From Natrinema pellirubrum DSM 15624 (GTDB lineage Archaea > Halobacteriota > Halobacteria > Halobacteriales > Natrialbaceae), in NCBI RefSeq assembly GCF_000230735.2, contig NC_019962.1, positions 3,534,001-3,598,000 of the forward strand: 64,000 nt of DNA. The letters run 5' to 3'. Each line of letters opens with the position of its first letter. The stretch's first letter is position 1. Made by a program: the position numbers and the translations under genes. Below the pieces are notes generated by a model. The model did not search any database. It was not told the origin of the DNA and was given only the letters and a program-made list of their open reading frames with translations. Shown here one piece after another: positions 19,405 through 28,252 of the stretch.

Positions 19405-19949
19405 GTAGTACCTGGTCACTTCCGACACCAACCGATGAGAGACTGCCCGTACCCAGCATCGGTTCGGACCGCCGAATGGCGATCCGCAATCGATTGTCGC
19501 CACCCCCCATCACCTTTCACCGAACTCGCACCAGATAGCGACCGCTGGCTTCCGTGGTTCGGGCCATCGAGCGAGTCGAGTGAAACGACGAACCGATTCA
19601 TCACGCGACACGGCGCCGACGACCCGTCGTGCGACAGCCGTTCGCGGGGACGTTGCCGAACGACCCGATAACTGAACTCGACGGGAGGTAGTAGCTGCCA
19701 TTAGTTATTATCCGATTCGACACTAACTGATTAGTAATAGTATCTCGGCAGTACTAATAGATTAGAAGATATTCTTAACCCACACCGCGACGTACCCGTA
19801 AGTGGCGATACGAGACAGACTGTCGCCACCCCCACCCCCTTTCCCCACCCCCCTTTCCACACTTCCCGTTCAGCGACAGCGACTGCGGACGATCTCGAAG
19901 CGAGACCGACCGGGAAAGCGGTGCGACCGGCCCGTGAGAGACGACGATG
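19405..19949. other. Intergenic region with C-rich direct repeat and AT-rich core
   Basis: 545 bp without a credible gene. Two related stretches (about 19475-19522 and 19801-19858) both read tggcgat...tgtcgccaccccc followed by a pyrimidine-rich tail. Between them, 19700-19790 is AT-rich with repeated TTAGT/ACTAA units. It may hold promoters but none can be assigned to a gene, because the next gene ends here on the opposite strand. Confidence 0.5.
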
Positions 19950-20720
19950 TTATCGTGGCGATTGTCGTCGGGACTGCCCGTCGCCCGCGTCCTCCCACTC
20001 GATCCAGTCGTGTTCCCAGCCCCGGCGGGACTCGGCGCGTCGTTGGGCGCGCTCGCGGTCCTCGCGAGTCGTCCGATTGCGCTCGACCGCGCCGGACTGC
20101 TCGCCCTCAACGAGAAGCGGGTCGAACGAAACCGGGTCGAACCGGTCGACCGCGCCGTCGCTCGAGACAGCCTCGAGACGCTGGCGCTGAGTGCCACGGG
20201 GGAAGACGAGCCGGCCGCGGTCGGTCAACTGCGAGAGCAGCGCGCGCGGCGGATCGACCGCGGCCGCTTCGAGCAGGATGCGGTCGAAGGGTGCGTACTC
20301 GGGGAGGCCGTCCGCGCCGTCGCGGCGGTCGACGAGGACGCCCTCGTAACCCGCTTCGGCGAGGTTGCCTCGAGCCGCGACGACTAACGGGCGGGAGATG
20401 TCGACGGCGTGGACGTTCGTCTCGCCGACGATCTCGGCCGTCACGGCGGCGGTGTAGCCGACGCCGGCACCGACGATCAACACCGTCTGGTCGGACTCGA
20501 GCGACAGCGCTTGCAGCAGGCGGGCGACGGTGCTGGGGGCGAGGACGCGCGTCCCCAACGCCTCGTGGTCGCGGTCGGCGTAGGCCGTCCGCTCGTCGTC
20601 GACGAAGGCGTGACGCGGGACGTCGCGCATCGCGACGGCCACGTCCTCATCGCTCAGTACGTCCCTAGGCGGGGACTCGAGGCCGTCGACCATGTCCTCG
20701 CGCAGTACCGCGGGATCCAT
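19950..20720 (-). CDS. PCMT-like SAM-dependent methyltransferase, divergent paralogue
   Basis: 256 aa from ATG 20720. Shares the protein-L-isoaspartate O-methyltransferase layout with the next gene: VPRHAFVDDERTAYADRD at the N-terminus, then a SAM motif VLIVGAGVGYTAAVTAEI. The PCMT active-site segment GQTIS is replaced by GTRVLAPS, so repair of isoaspartate is doubtful. The C-terminal 50 residues are a charged tail rich in Arg/Glu and Trp. The second of two tandem paralogues on the minus strand, 131 bp apart. Confidence 0.8.
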   Translation of the reverse strand: MDPAVLREDMVDGLESPPRDVLSDEDVAVAMRDVPRHAFVDDERTAYADRDHEALGTRVLAPSTVARLLQALSLESDQTVLIVGAGVGYTAAVTAEIVGETNVHAVDISRPLVVAARGNLAEAGYEGVLVDRRDGADGLPEYAPFDRILLEAAAVDPPRALLSQLTDRGRLVFPRGTQRQRLEAVSSDGAVDRFDPVSFDPLLVEGEQSGAVERNRTTREDRERAQRRAESRRGWEHDWIEWEDAGDGQSRRQSPR

Positions 20721-20851
20721 ACGCCAGCTATCGGGGCGGCAGTTATGAATGGCGCGCTTGCGGGGAGACGCCGTCACACGGTTATCGTAGCCACTGCAAC
20801 GATTGACACGCTGATCGCAACGCTGGCGTGCGATCGGGCGTGCAGTGACGT

Positions 20852-21493
20852 TCAGTGGCTACTATCGCCCCGCATCTCGACGAACCGGACGCCGCCGCGT
20901 TCGGTCCGCTCGAGCGAGCCGTCCGGGCGTTTCGTCGCGTCGACGAGCGTCTGGCGGCCGGTGCCGACGGGGGCCAGCAGCCGTCCGCCGGGCCGGACCT
21001 GCTCGACGACCGGGGCCGGGAACTCGGCGATCGCGCAGGTGAAGTAGACGGCGTCGTAGGGCGCGTGGTCGGGCCAGCCCTCGCGGCCGTCGCCGACCCG
21101 GACCGAGACGCCGTCGTAGCCCAGATCGGCGAGTCGCTCGCGGGCTCGGTCGGCCAGTTCGGCGCTGTACTCGACGCTGTAGACGCGCTCGTCGCCGATC
21201 AGTTCTGCCGTGACGGCCGCGTGATAGCCACAGCCGGTGCCGATCTCGAGGACCCGGTCGCCGGGTTCGACCGCGAGGAGGTCGGCCATGATCGCGACCA
21301 TATGTGGCGCGCTGATCGTCTGGCCGTCGCCGATCGGGAGCGGGCGATCGGCGTAGGCGCTCTCGCGACGGTCCGGCGGGACGAACTCGTGGCGTGGAAC
21401 GGCCCCGAGAGCCGCGAGGACGCGGTCGTCGTCGACGCGAGCCGCGACGGTCTCGACCATCCGCTGGCGGGCGGCCTCGTCGCTGTCGGACAT
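20852..21493 (-). CDS. pcm: Protein-L-isoaspartate O-methyltransferase
   Basis: 213 aa from ATG 21493, the family's normal length. Repairs L-isoaspartyl residues in aged proteins using SAM. Motifs: VPRHEFVPPDRRESAYADRP, the active-site segment IGDGQTIS, SAM motif VLEIGTGCGYHAAVTAEL and the C-terminal GGRLLAPVG. Upstream of the divergent paralogue; both are on the minus strand and probably arose by duplication. Confidence 0.92.
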   Translation of the reverse strand: MSDSDEAARQRMVETVAARVDDDRVLAALGAVPRHEFVPPDRRESAYADRPLPIGDGQTISAPHMVAIMADLLAVEPGDRVLEIGTGCGYHAAVTAELIGDERVYSVEYSAELADRARERLADLGYDGVSVRVGDGREGWPDHAPYDAVYFTCAIAEFPAPVVEQVRPGGRLLAPVGTGRQTLVDATKRPDGSLERTERGGVRFVEMRGDSSH

Positions 21494-21653
21494 AGTCGAG
21501 GGTACGGGCTCGGACGCCGTATGCGGTCGGGTAGCAGGTCCCGGCACCGACCGGAGCAGCGGCTGACGTTGGGTATGACTCTCGAGGCAGAACCCGTCGG
21601 TCGGTACCAGTGAAGAGTCCGGCACGAACCGGACGGTTCGTGATGTCGGCCGA

Positions 21654-22307
21654 CTACCAGGCCGACCAGGCGCTGCTTTGCTCGTCGTAGGCGTAGACGC
21701 GCTTGATGTCCTTCGCGAAGCCGGTGTCGCCCGGTTCCTCGAAGCGGTCCCGGCGGTAGCCCTCGGCGTCGCCACGGACGACGAAGGCGTCGATCTCGAA
21801 TTCGTCGTCGCCGAACGACTCGACCGCGCCGACCTCGAACTCGTAGTCGCCGGGCACCTGCACCGTAATGGAGCGGCTGTCGTCTTTCGAGCCGTCCTGT
21901 GGGTGGACGGTGACGTTGACCGCCACGTTGTCGACCTCGCGGGTCCAGACGGTCTCGATCTCGTCCGCGGGGGCCTCCTCGACCCGCTTGTGACCGTCGA
22001 GTTCGACGCTCGTGACGCGAACCGTCGAGAGGACTTCCTCGGTCTCGAGGATGAACTCGTCGCCGACCTCGATCGACTCGTCTTCGGGCGCGGTGACGTT
22101 CGCGGTAAAGGACTCGCCGCCCTGGGAGACGACGACGTCTATGGTGACCTCGCGCTCGCTGTCGGGCTGGACCTTGTGGACGTGGCTGCACTCGCTGCAA
22201 CGAACGGTGTAGGTGCCGCCGCCTTCCGTCAGTACCTCGTGGACCGTCTCGAGGTCCGGCGAACAGGAGGGACAGGGCGTCGGAACCCGATCCGGTGTCT
22301 CGCTCAT
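21654..22307 (-). CDS. HVO_0476-family zinc finger protein
   Basis: 217 aa. An N-terminal zinc ribbon (C12-x2-C15 ... C37-x2-C40, CPSC and CSEC) is followed by a mostly beta, acidic domain of about 150 residues (DVVVSQGGESFTANVTAPED). A conserved haloarchaeal family of unknown function; the ribbon suggests RNA or protein binding. Monocistronic on the minus strand. Confidence 0.8.
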   Translation of the reverse strand: MSETPDRVPTPCPSCSPDLETVHEVLTEGGGTYTVRCSECSHVHKVQPDSEREVTIDVVVSQGGESFTANVTAPEDESIEVGDEFILETEEVLSTVRVTSVELDGHKRVEEAPADEIETVWTREVDNVAVNVTVHPQDGSKDDSRSITVQVPGDYEFEVGAVESFGDDEFEIDAFVVRGDAEGYRRDRFEEPGDTGFAKDIKRVYAYDEQSSAWSAW

Positions 22308-22373
22308 GGGCTGTCTAGACGCTACGCACTGAAAAGGCGATTGAACCCGTCGCGCCCGTTCGAACGGCGGTCG

Positions 22374-22955
22374 TTAGTTGTCCTGAATCGCGTCGATGAC
22401 CATCGCCGCGGCCACGACGGGCTCTTTCGGGACCGAACTCGCGTCGTCGATGGTGATGTCGTAGCGGTCGCGCAGCCCGATGCGCCCGCTGATCGAGCCG
22501 ACGTGTGCGCCCGACCGGTCCGTGATCTCGTATTTGTGTGGGATCAGGCCGCCGAACGGGACGTACGCCCGCGCCAGCGTCACCAGTGCGCCACGGGAAT
22601 CGATCGCGGCCAGTTTCTCCTCGGTGGTCGCGTCGCGGATCGTCCACGTGTCCTGCAACAGCGAGTAGTCGTTGTCCAGAACCACGAGGTCCTCGCCGGT
22701 CCGGGCGTCGGTGAGGACGTAGTTGCCCGCGACGTCGAGGATCCCGCCGGCTTTCACGGTGAAGACCTCGTTGCCCTCGCCGTCGACGAAGGGGAACTCC
22801 TCTTTCATCTTCAGCATCTTCTGCTTCCCCTTGAGAACGGTGTTGCCGTCGCTATCGAGGGCTCTGTACTTGTTCCGGACGAGTCCCTGCTCGACCGTGT
22901 AGCGGTCGTCGGTCAGTTCGAGACCCTGAATGTCGTACGCTCGCGAATCGCTCAT
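22374..22955 (-). CDS. LURP-one-related (scramblase-like fold) protein
   Basis: 193 aa from ATG 22955 (12 bp downstream of an alternative ATG). Beta-barrel tubby-like fold of the LURP-one/DUF567 family: YTVEQGLVRNKYRALDSDG, VLKGKQKMLKMKEEF and a C-terminal DRYDITIDD strand. Members in haloarchaea are common and uncharacterised; a membrane-lipid or stress link is only an inference from the fold. Soluble, no signal. Confidence 0.75.
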   Translation of the reverse strand: MSDSRAYDIQGLELTDDRYTVEQGLVRNKYRALDSDGNTVLKGKQKMLKMKEEFPFVDGEGNEVFTVKAGGILDVAGNYVLTDARTGEDLVVLDNDYSLLQDTWTIRDATTEEKLAAIDSRGALVTLARAYVPFGGLIPHKYEITDRSGAHVGSISGRIGLRDRYDITIDDASSVPKEPVVAAAMVIDAIQDN

Positions 22956-23026
22956 GATTGGGGCCACACGGCACCATCACTTGAATCCACTATATTCGCA
23001 CACTTCCGGCACGCATCGAAGCCCGG

Positions 23027-23983
23027 TCAGGCGTCGGTCGGCGTCGGCAGATCGATGGGCTCGCCGTCGGCGTAGACGGTCGGCTCGCGGAGGATGCCGT
23101 CGAGGTGGATCGGCGCGTCCGTGTCGCCGCCGATCCCCGCGTCGTCGCCGATCGCGATGTGGACGGTCCCGCCCGCCTTCTCGTCCAGCAGGACCGAGCC
23201 GACGAGTTCGGTGACCGCGACGTTCGTCCCGATGCCCAGCTCCGCGAGGTTGTACGCGGCGTCACCAACGTCTTCGGCCGCGCCCGCGACTGTCTCGCGG
23301 ATCTCGTCGTCGGAGATGCGGGTGACGAGGCCGTCCTCGACCTCGAAGGTGAGCCGCTGGTCGGCCTCGAGCAGCCCGTGGGGCCGCATCGTCCCGTCGA
23401 CGACGAAGGTGCCGTCGGCGGTCTCGGGGCTGATGAAGACCTCGCCCGCGGGCAGGTTCGACATCTCGCCGGGTTCGTGGACGATGCCGGTGTCCGAGAG
23501 CCACCGCCGCCCGGCGACGCCGAAGGTGATGTCGGTCCCGGCTTCGGTCGTGACCCGGATCTCGTCGGCGTCGGCGACCTGCTCGCGGACCGACTCGCAA
23601 TGAGCCGCGATCGACTCGTAATCGGCCTCGAGTCCGGTCGTGAACACGTCTTCGGTGATCCCCGGCAGGGTCGCGACCCGCGCCCCGGCTTCGTTGGCCT
23701 CGGTCCGGGCGCGAGTGTGGCTCAGGCTCTTGGTCGTCGGTGCCAGAACTACGTCGGCTCCCGCCATCGCCGCCGCGACGGGCTCGGGGGGTTCGCTGCC
23801 GTGCGTGTCGCCCGGCGGATACCGGACGATCACGGCGTCGTCCGTGATCTCCGCTGCTACCTCGTAGAGCGCCTCCCCGATCCGCTCGCGCTTGTCGTCA
23901 GTGACGATCGCACACGACTCCGCCGTGTCGAGAGCCAGACATTGGCGGACGGCCGTCTCCGCCGCCGCTCGAAGTGCTGCCAT
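23027..23983 (-). CDS. M29-like aminopeptidase (leucyl aminopeptidase family)
   Basis: 318 aa. C-terminal half carries the M29 metal-site pattern: E-L-G-I-G-T-N, then G-G-T-V-H-I-A-I-G-D-D and P-I-H-L-D-G. These supply Glu, His, His and Asp ligands for a dinuclear metal centre. It is about 90 residues shorter than thermophilic AmpT enzymes at the N-terminus, as in other haloarchaeal members. Cytoplasmic, acts on small peptides. Single gene. Confidence 0.82.
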   Translation of the reverse strand: MAALRAAAETAVRQCLALDTAESCAIVTDDKRERIGEALYEVAAEITDDAVIVRYPPGDTHGSEPPEPVAAAMAGADVVLAPTTKSLSHTRARTEANEAGARVATLPGITEDVFTTGLEADYESIAAHCESVREQVADADEIRVTTEAGTDITFGVAGRRWLSDTGIVHEPGEMSNLPAGEVFISPETADGTFVVDGTMRPHGLLEADQRLTFEVEDGLVTRISDDEIRETVAGAAEDVGDAAYNLAELGIGTNVAVTELVGSVLLDEKAGGTVHIAIGDDAGIGGDTDAPIHLDGILREPTVYADGEPIDLPTPTDA

Positions 23984-24195
23984 ACACTACCTTGGGGTAA
24001 GCGGGCCGATATGTCTTGCCCTCGGCCCGTCGCCGGCATGCAATCGTCCAGTTCCGACGCGGTGGATCGGCGGCTCGAGCGCGCCGTCCGAGCGCCGAGA
24101 TCGGCCTCGAGAGGGATCGAAAACTCCGATCCGAGTAAACGTCGACTGTGACGGCTCGAAACGATTATCCCGCTCGGTGGTCCACTCCCGAGCAT

Positions 24196-25209
24196 ATGCA
24201 ACAGGTCGCGATCAACGGCTACGGCACGATCGGCAAACGCGTCGCGGACGCGGTCCGACAGCAGCCCGACATGGAGGTACTGGGCGTCGCGAAGACCCGC
24301 CCTAACTTCGAGGCCGAGACGGCGGTCGAGAAGGGATTCCCGCTGTATGCGGCCGTCGAGGAGCGCGAACACCTGTTCGACGAGGCCGGCCTCGAGATCG
24401 CCGGTCCCGTCGAGGACCTCGTGGCCGACGCCGACGTCGTCGTCGACGCCACGCCGTCGGGTATCGGTGCCCAGAACAAGGACCTCTACGAGGAGTACGA
24501 CACGCCGGCGCTCTACCAGGGCGGCGAGGACGCCGACCTCGTCGAGACGAGCTTCAACGCACGCTCGAACTTCGAGGACGCCGTCGACGCCGACCACGTC
24601 CGCGTCGTCTCCTGTAACACGACCGGTCTCTCGCGGGTCATCGCCCCACTGCGCGAGGAATACGGCGTCGAGAAGGTCCGCGCGACGCTGGTTCGACGCG
24701 GCGGCGACCCCGGACAGACCTCGCGCGGCCCGATCAACGACATCCTGCCGAACCCGGTGACGATCCCGTCCCACCACGGTCCGGACGTCGAGACCATCTT
24801 CCCCGAGCTGGACATCGACACGCTCGGGATGAAGGTGCCCGCGACGCTGATGCACATGCACAGCCTCAACGTCACGCTCGAGGAGGAGGTCGACGCCGCC
24901 GAGGTCCGCGAACTGCTGGCCGACGAGTCGCGCCTGTTCCTGATCCCCGAGCGGATGGACATCGACGGGAGCGGCAAACTCAAGGAGTACGCGATGGACG
25001 CGGGTCGCCCGCGCGGCGACATCTGGGAGAACTGCATCTGGGAGGAGTCGATCTCGACCGTCGGCGACGACCTCTATCTCTTCCAGGGGATCCACCAGGA
25101 GAGCGACGTCGTCCCCGAGAACGTCGACGCGATCCGTGCCGTGACCGGCAGCGCCGACGCCGCTGAGAGCATCGCAACGACCAACGAGACGCTCGGTATT
25201 GGACTATAG
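24196..25209 (+). CDS. gap: Type II glyceraldehyde-3-phosphate dehydrogenase
   Basis: 337 aa from ATG 24196 (an upstream in-frame start at 24148 adds 16 unconserved residues). Archaeal NAD(P)-dependent GAPDH: nucleotide-binding [14 protein letters not shown] (7-20), catalytic C140 in [10 protein letters not shown], and the phosphate-binding stretch [16 protein letters not shown]. It converts glyceraldehyde-3-P and 1,3-bisphosphoglycerate, mainly in gluconeogenesis in haloarchaea. Monocistronic. Confidence 0.97.
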   Translation: MQQVAINGYGTIGKRVADAVRQQPDMEVLGVAKTRPNFEAETAVEKGFPLYAAVEEREHLFDEAGLEIAGPVEDLVADADVVVDATPSGIGAQNKDLYEEYDTPALYQGGEDADLVETSFNARSNFEDAVDADHVRVVSCNTTGLSRVIAPLREEYGVEKVRATLVRRGGDPGQTSRGPINDILPNPVTIPSHHGPDVETIFPELDIDTLGMKVPATLMHMHSLNVTLEEEVDAAEVRELLADESRLFLIPERMDIDGSGKLKEYAMDAGRPRGDIWENCIWEESISTVGDDLYLFQGIHQESDVVPENVDAIRAVTGSADAAESIATTNETLGIGL

Positions 25210-25367
25210 ACGCGAGAAACGCCGGTTCTCGGGACGGGGTTCGAGGACCGCTCGAGGCCTCGAGAATACCGGGGCGGCATCGGGTCCGGGTACCGGCGAT
25301 CGAACCCGGCCACCGATCCTATAGCGACGACAGAAAGTTTTTGCCACGCGGTCCCCTAGACCGCCAC

Positions 25368-25769
25368 ATGCGCCGAGACGACCGCGACGAACCCTTCGAC
25401 GACCTGTTTCGCGAGATCGAGCGGATGATGAACGAGATGATGAACGGCGCGGACGCGAACGTCGATTTCGACTCCTCGAGCGACGTCGAGAACGGCTTCG
25501 GTATGGACACCCACGTCGACATCCACGAGACCGACGACGAGGTCCGGGTCGTCGCCGACCTCCCCGGCGTCGAGAAGGACAACATCGAACTCGAGTGTGA
25601 CGGGACGACCCTGACTATCTCCGCGGAAAGCGACCACCGCCAGTACGACGAGCGCGTCTCCCTGCCGTCGCCCGTGAACGAACACACCGCCTCGGCGACC
25701 TACAACAACGGCGTCCTCGAGGTCGTCTTCGATCGGGCCGAACAGTCCTCGGACATCAGTCTCGAGTAG
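25368..25769 (+). CDS. Hsp20/alpha-crystallin small heat shock protein
   Basis: 133 aa from ATG 25368; the in-frame TTG upstream at 25341 is not a likely start. The N-terminal arm is acidic with FDDLFREIERMMNEMM (amphipathic). The alpha-crystallin domain (about 45-130) has the conserved ADLPGVEKDNIELE and the final NNGVLEVVFDR (G-x-L pattern). ATP-independent holdase. The TATA-like tract preceding it overlaps gaaagtttttg at about 25333. Confidence 0.92.
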   Translation: MRRDDRDEPFDDLFREIERMMNEMMNGADANVDFDSSSDVENGFGMDTHVDIHETDDEVRVVADLPGVEKDNIELECDGTTLTISAESDHRQYDERVSLPSPVNEHTASATYNNGVLEVVFDRAEQSSDISLE

Positions 25770-25962
25770 TCGGGCAGTCGCGGTCGATCCCCCGTTTTCC
25801 GTCTCGTCACCGTGATTCAGTCGCTTCTGTATTCACTCACACTCAACCCTCGCACGACGGTCTCGACTGCGCACACCACTGCAGGACGGACGTTGTTCGT
25901 TCGCGCGCGTACGTGGAGGTTCGAGGGACGCCCCGGAGGGGCACTCGGAGTCCCGGCGACCG

Positions 25963-26832
25963 TCACTCCGCGGCCGTCCGGATCGCGGTCGCGAGCCGGT
26001 CGTAGAAGTCCGGCTCGTACTTCGTCTCGGCGTCGATCGTCGGGCGGGCGTTCGTCTCGTTGACTACCAGCCGGTCGTCGGTCTCGAGCAGGTCCACACC
26101 CAGGAACGGAATCTCGAGTTCGGCAGCGACGGATTCGGCGAGTGCGCGCCACTCCGCGGGGAGATCGACGCCGGTAGCCTCGGCCCCGCGGTGGACGTTG
26201 TGTTTCCACTGGCCCTCCTGCATCGCGTCGTCGGGCAGTCGTCGCTCGACCGCGCCGACGTACTCGCCCTCGAGGACCATGACACGGTAATCGGTCGCGT
26301 TCGGGAGGTACTCCTGGACGAGAAAGGAGCGGTCGCCGGTCGCCCGGTAGTCGTGGACCAGCGAGAGGTAGTCACAGATCCCCAGGAAGGAATCGAGATC
26401 GTGGGCCTTCGCGACGCCGGTCCCCCGCGTCGTCGAGTTTGGCTTGACGACCACCGGCGGCTCGAAGCGGTCGAAGACCGCCGCCAGTTCGTCCTCGCCG
26501 ACGTCGTTCGAGACGTACACCGACCGCGGCACCGGGAGGTCGGCTCGCTCGAGGCGCGCGATCACTTCGGCCTTGTTCCGCGAGGTCAGCACGGCCTCGT
26601 GGTCGTTGAGCCACGGAATCTCGAGCAGGGCGTCGGCAACCCCCCCTTCCATGAGCCGGCCGGGGTAGACGAAGCCGACGTCGTAGTCGCCGGCCGTCCA
26701 CGGCGCGTCGTCCCCCAGCGGGACCACGCGCTCGCTCGCGGGCACGTGATGAACCCGTATCCCCCGCTCGGCCAGCGGCTCTCGCATCCGCCCGAACGTC
26801 TCCTGGTCGTTCGCGACCGCGAGATCGATCAT
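25963..26832 (-). CDS. RimK-like ATP-grasp ligase
   Basis: 289 aa from ATG 26832. ATP-grasp fold: VVVKPNSTTRGTGVAKA (P-loop-like lysine and Gly loop), FLVQEYLPNATDYRVMVL and the Mg-binding VVNETNARPTID. RimK/LysX-type alpha-L-glutamate ligases join an acidic amino acid to a carboxylate of a protein or small molecule; the substrate here is unknown. It is downstream of rpl10e on the same strand, but separated by 365 bp of hairpin-rich DNA, so co-transcription is unlikely. Confidence 0.85.
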   Translation of the reverse strand: MIDLAVANDQETFGRMREPLAERGIRVHHVPASERVVPLGDDAPWTAGDYDVGFVYPGRLMEGGVADALLEIPWLNDHEAVLTSRNKAEVIARLERADLPVPRSVYVSNDVGEDELAAVFDRFEPPVVVKPNSTTRGTGVAKAHDLDSFLGICDYLSLVHDYRATGDRSFLVQEYLPNATDYRVMVLEGEYVGAVERRLPDDAMQEGQWKHNVHRGAEATGVDLPAEWRALAESVAAELEIPFLGVDLLETDDRLVVNETNARPTIDAETKYEPDFYDRLATAIRTAAE

Positions 26833-26944
26833 ACGTGGGACTCGGGGCGAGGGAGGCAAAAAACTGCTCGAGGAGGAACCGCTCCGCTCGAGATCTGGCG
26901 GCCGGGAGAGCGGCTCGAGCAGACGCGAGAGCCGCGCGACCCTA

Positions 26945-27183
26945 CGGAAGAGCAAGCTCTTCCGAGCATCGCGGACACTACGTGTCCGCTCAACGGGGGA
27001 GGGCTGGCGCTCATCCGATCCGACCGCGAGTGAGCGCCGCAGGCGCGAGCGAGCGGGCCGACGACCGATGTGGAGAACGCTATGCGTTCGGAACGGAGGG
27101 AGGAGTGCTTTTGGTCCAGCTTTTACCGAGCGACGGCGCGCCGCGGAGCGCCAACGGCGCTCCCGGCGCGAAACGAGCGCAGC
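26945..27183. repeat. Array of five tight hairpins between rpl10e and the RimK-like gene
   Basis: Perfect stems with 2-3 nt loops: 26945-26963 (CGGAAGAGC/GCTCTTCCG, loop AA is 2 nt), 26971-26989 (GCGGACAC, loop TAC), 27034-27046 (GCGCC, loop GCA), 27075-27089 (GAACGC, loop TAT) and 27145-27163 (GGAGCGCC, loop AAC). All lie in the 365-bp gap, which has no gene. Perhaps 3'-end structures of rpl10e mRNA or a REP-like family. Confidence 0.6.
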
Positions 27184-27197
27184 GTAAAAGGTGGTTT

Positions 27198-27728
27198 CTA
27201 GGCGATCAGCTGCTCTTCGCCACGCTCGACGACGACGCGACACGGCGGCGAGATCTTGTTGTAGGAGCGCCGCAGGGCGTCCTTGGCGAATTCGGCGTCG
27301 TCGACGTCACACCAGATGGTGAAGATGCGCTCACCGGCGTCGATGCGAGCGGCGGTGCCGACGATCTTCCCGAATGCCTGGCGCATCCCGTCGGAGACAC
27401 GGTCTGCCCCTGCGCCCGTCGCCTGCTTGTTCTCCCGGATGACGTGGTGGGGGAACTTGCGCAGGACCATCTTGTAGTTGTTCTCGCCGGCGTTTTTCAG
27501 CATGTGACGGTTCGCCGAGAGGCGCGAGGCCTCGAGGCTCCCGTGGCGGATCTGAACCTCTTCTTCCGTGATGAGGCTGATCTGGACGGGGTAGTCCTCG
27601 GCGTTTGCCTGAGCGTCGCCCATCTTGTGCTGTGCGATCTTCGAACCCGGGATGCCGGTAATGTATTCGCGGCGCGTGTAGGCCGGCTTACTGATCTCCC
27701 GGTACATGGAGGCAGGTTTGTCGGACAT
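27198..27728 (-). CDS. rpl10e: 50S ribosomal protein L10e (uL16)
   Basis: 176 aa, full length. Archaeal/eukaryotic L10e: [21 protein letters not shown] at the start, [15 protein letters not shown], and [10 protein letters not shown], followed by [15 protein letters not shown] and the C-terminal [16 protein letters not shown]. Large-subunit protein near the peptidyl transferase and tRNA sites. The promoter lies in the 76 bp before the ATG. Confidence 0.97.
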   Translation of the reverse strand: MSDKPASMYREISKPAYTRREYITGIPGSKIAQHKMGDAQANAEDYPVQISLITEEEVQIRHGSLEASRLSANRHMLKNAGENNYKMVLRKFPHHVIRENKQATGAGADRVSDGMRQAFGKIVGTAARIDAGERIFTIWCDVDDAEFAKDALRRSYNKISPPCRVVVERGEEQLIA

Positions 27729-27804
27729 GGTGGTTACTTACGAAAACGGAAGCCCACCGAGCGGATAAAGGCTTCGAAGCGCCGCGTCCGTCGCTGTCGG
27801 GAGA

Positions 27805-28056
27805 TTACGCCGTGATCGGGTCGGTCGTAGCGGCCGCGGCCACGTAGCCGGCCTCGGTTTCCTCGATCAGCCCCCGGCTCGAGAGCGAGCCGACGACGCT
27901 GAGGATCGCCAGTTTCCGGAGGCCAAGCGCCTGCTGGAGGTCGGTCGCCGTCGCCCCGTCGGTCGCCCGCACGTAGAGATAGACCAGTTTCGACTGGGCG
28001 GACTCGAGTTCGGCCGGCAGTTCGTCGACACGCGGTGAGGGAGTTGTCGTTTCCAT
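27805..28056 (-). CDS. Small winged-helix DNA-binding protein
   Basis: 83 aa. The pattern ESAQSKLVYLYVRATDGATATDLQQAL..LRKLAILSVVGSLSSRGLIEE is a TrmB/MarR-like winged helix with little else. A probable transcription regulator. It lies directly upstream of rpl10e on the same strand (76 bp), so readthrough into rpl10e is possible. No ligand domain. Confidence 0.65.
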   Translation of the reverse strand: METTTPSPRVDELPAELESAQSKLVYLYVRATDGATATDLQQALGLRKLAILSVVGSLSSRGLIEETEAGYVAAAATTDPITA

Positions 28057-28252
28057 CAGTGTACGAACACGAAACCACGAACTTGCATATAACGCTATGG
28101 GAGGTATAGTATCGAGACGCTAGGTAGTATTATTGCAATTATATATCCCTATAGCCCGCTCGAGCGGTCGGACCGGTCGAGCGTCGCGGGGCGTCGGCCG
28201 CCGATGTCGGGTCGTCGGCGCGCTTAAGGGTCCGCCGCCGAAAGAAACGACT

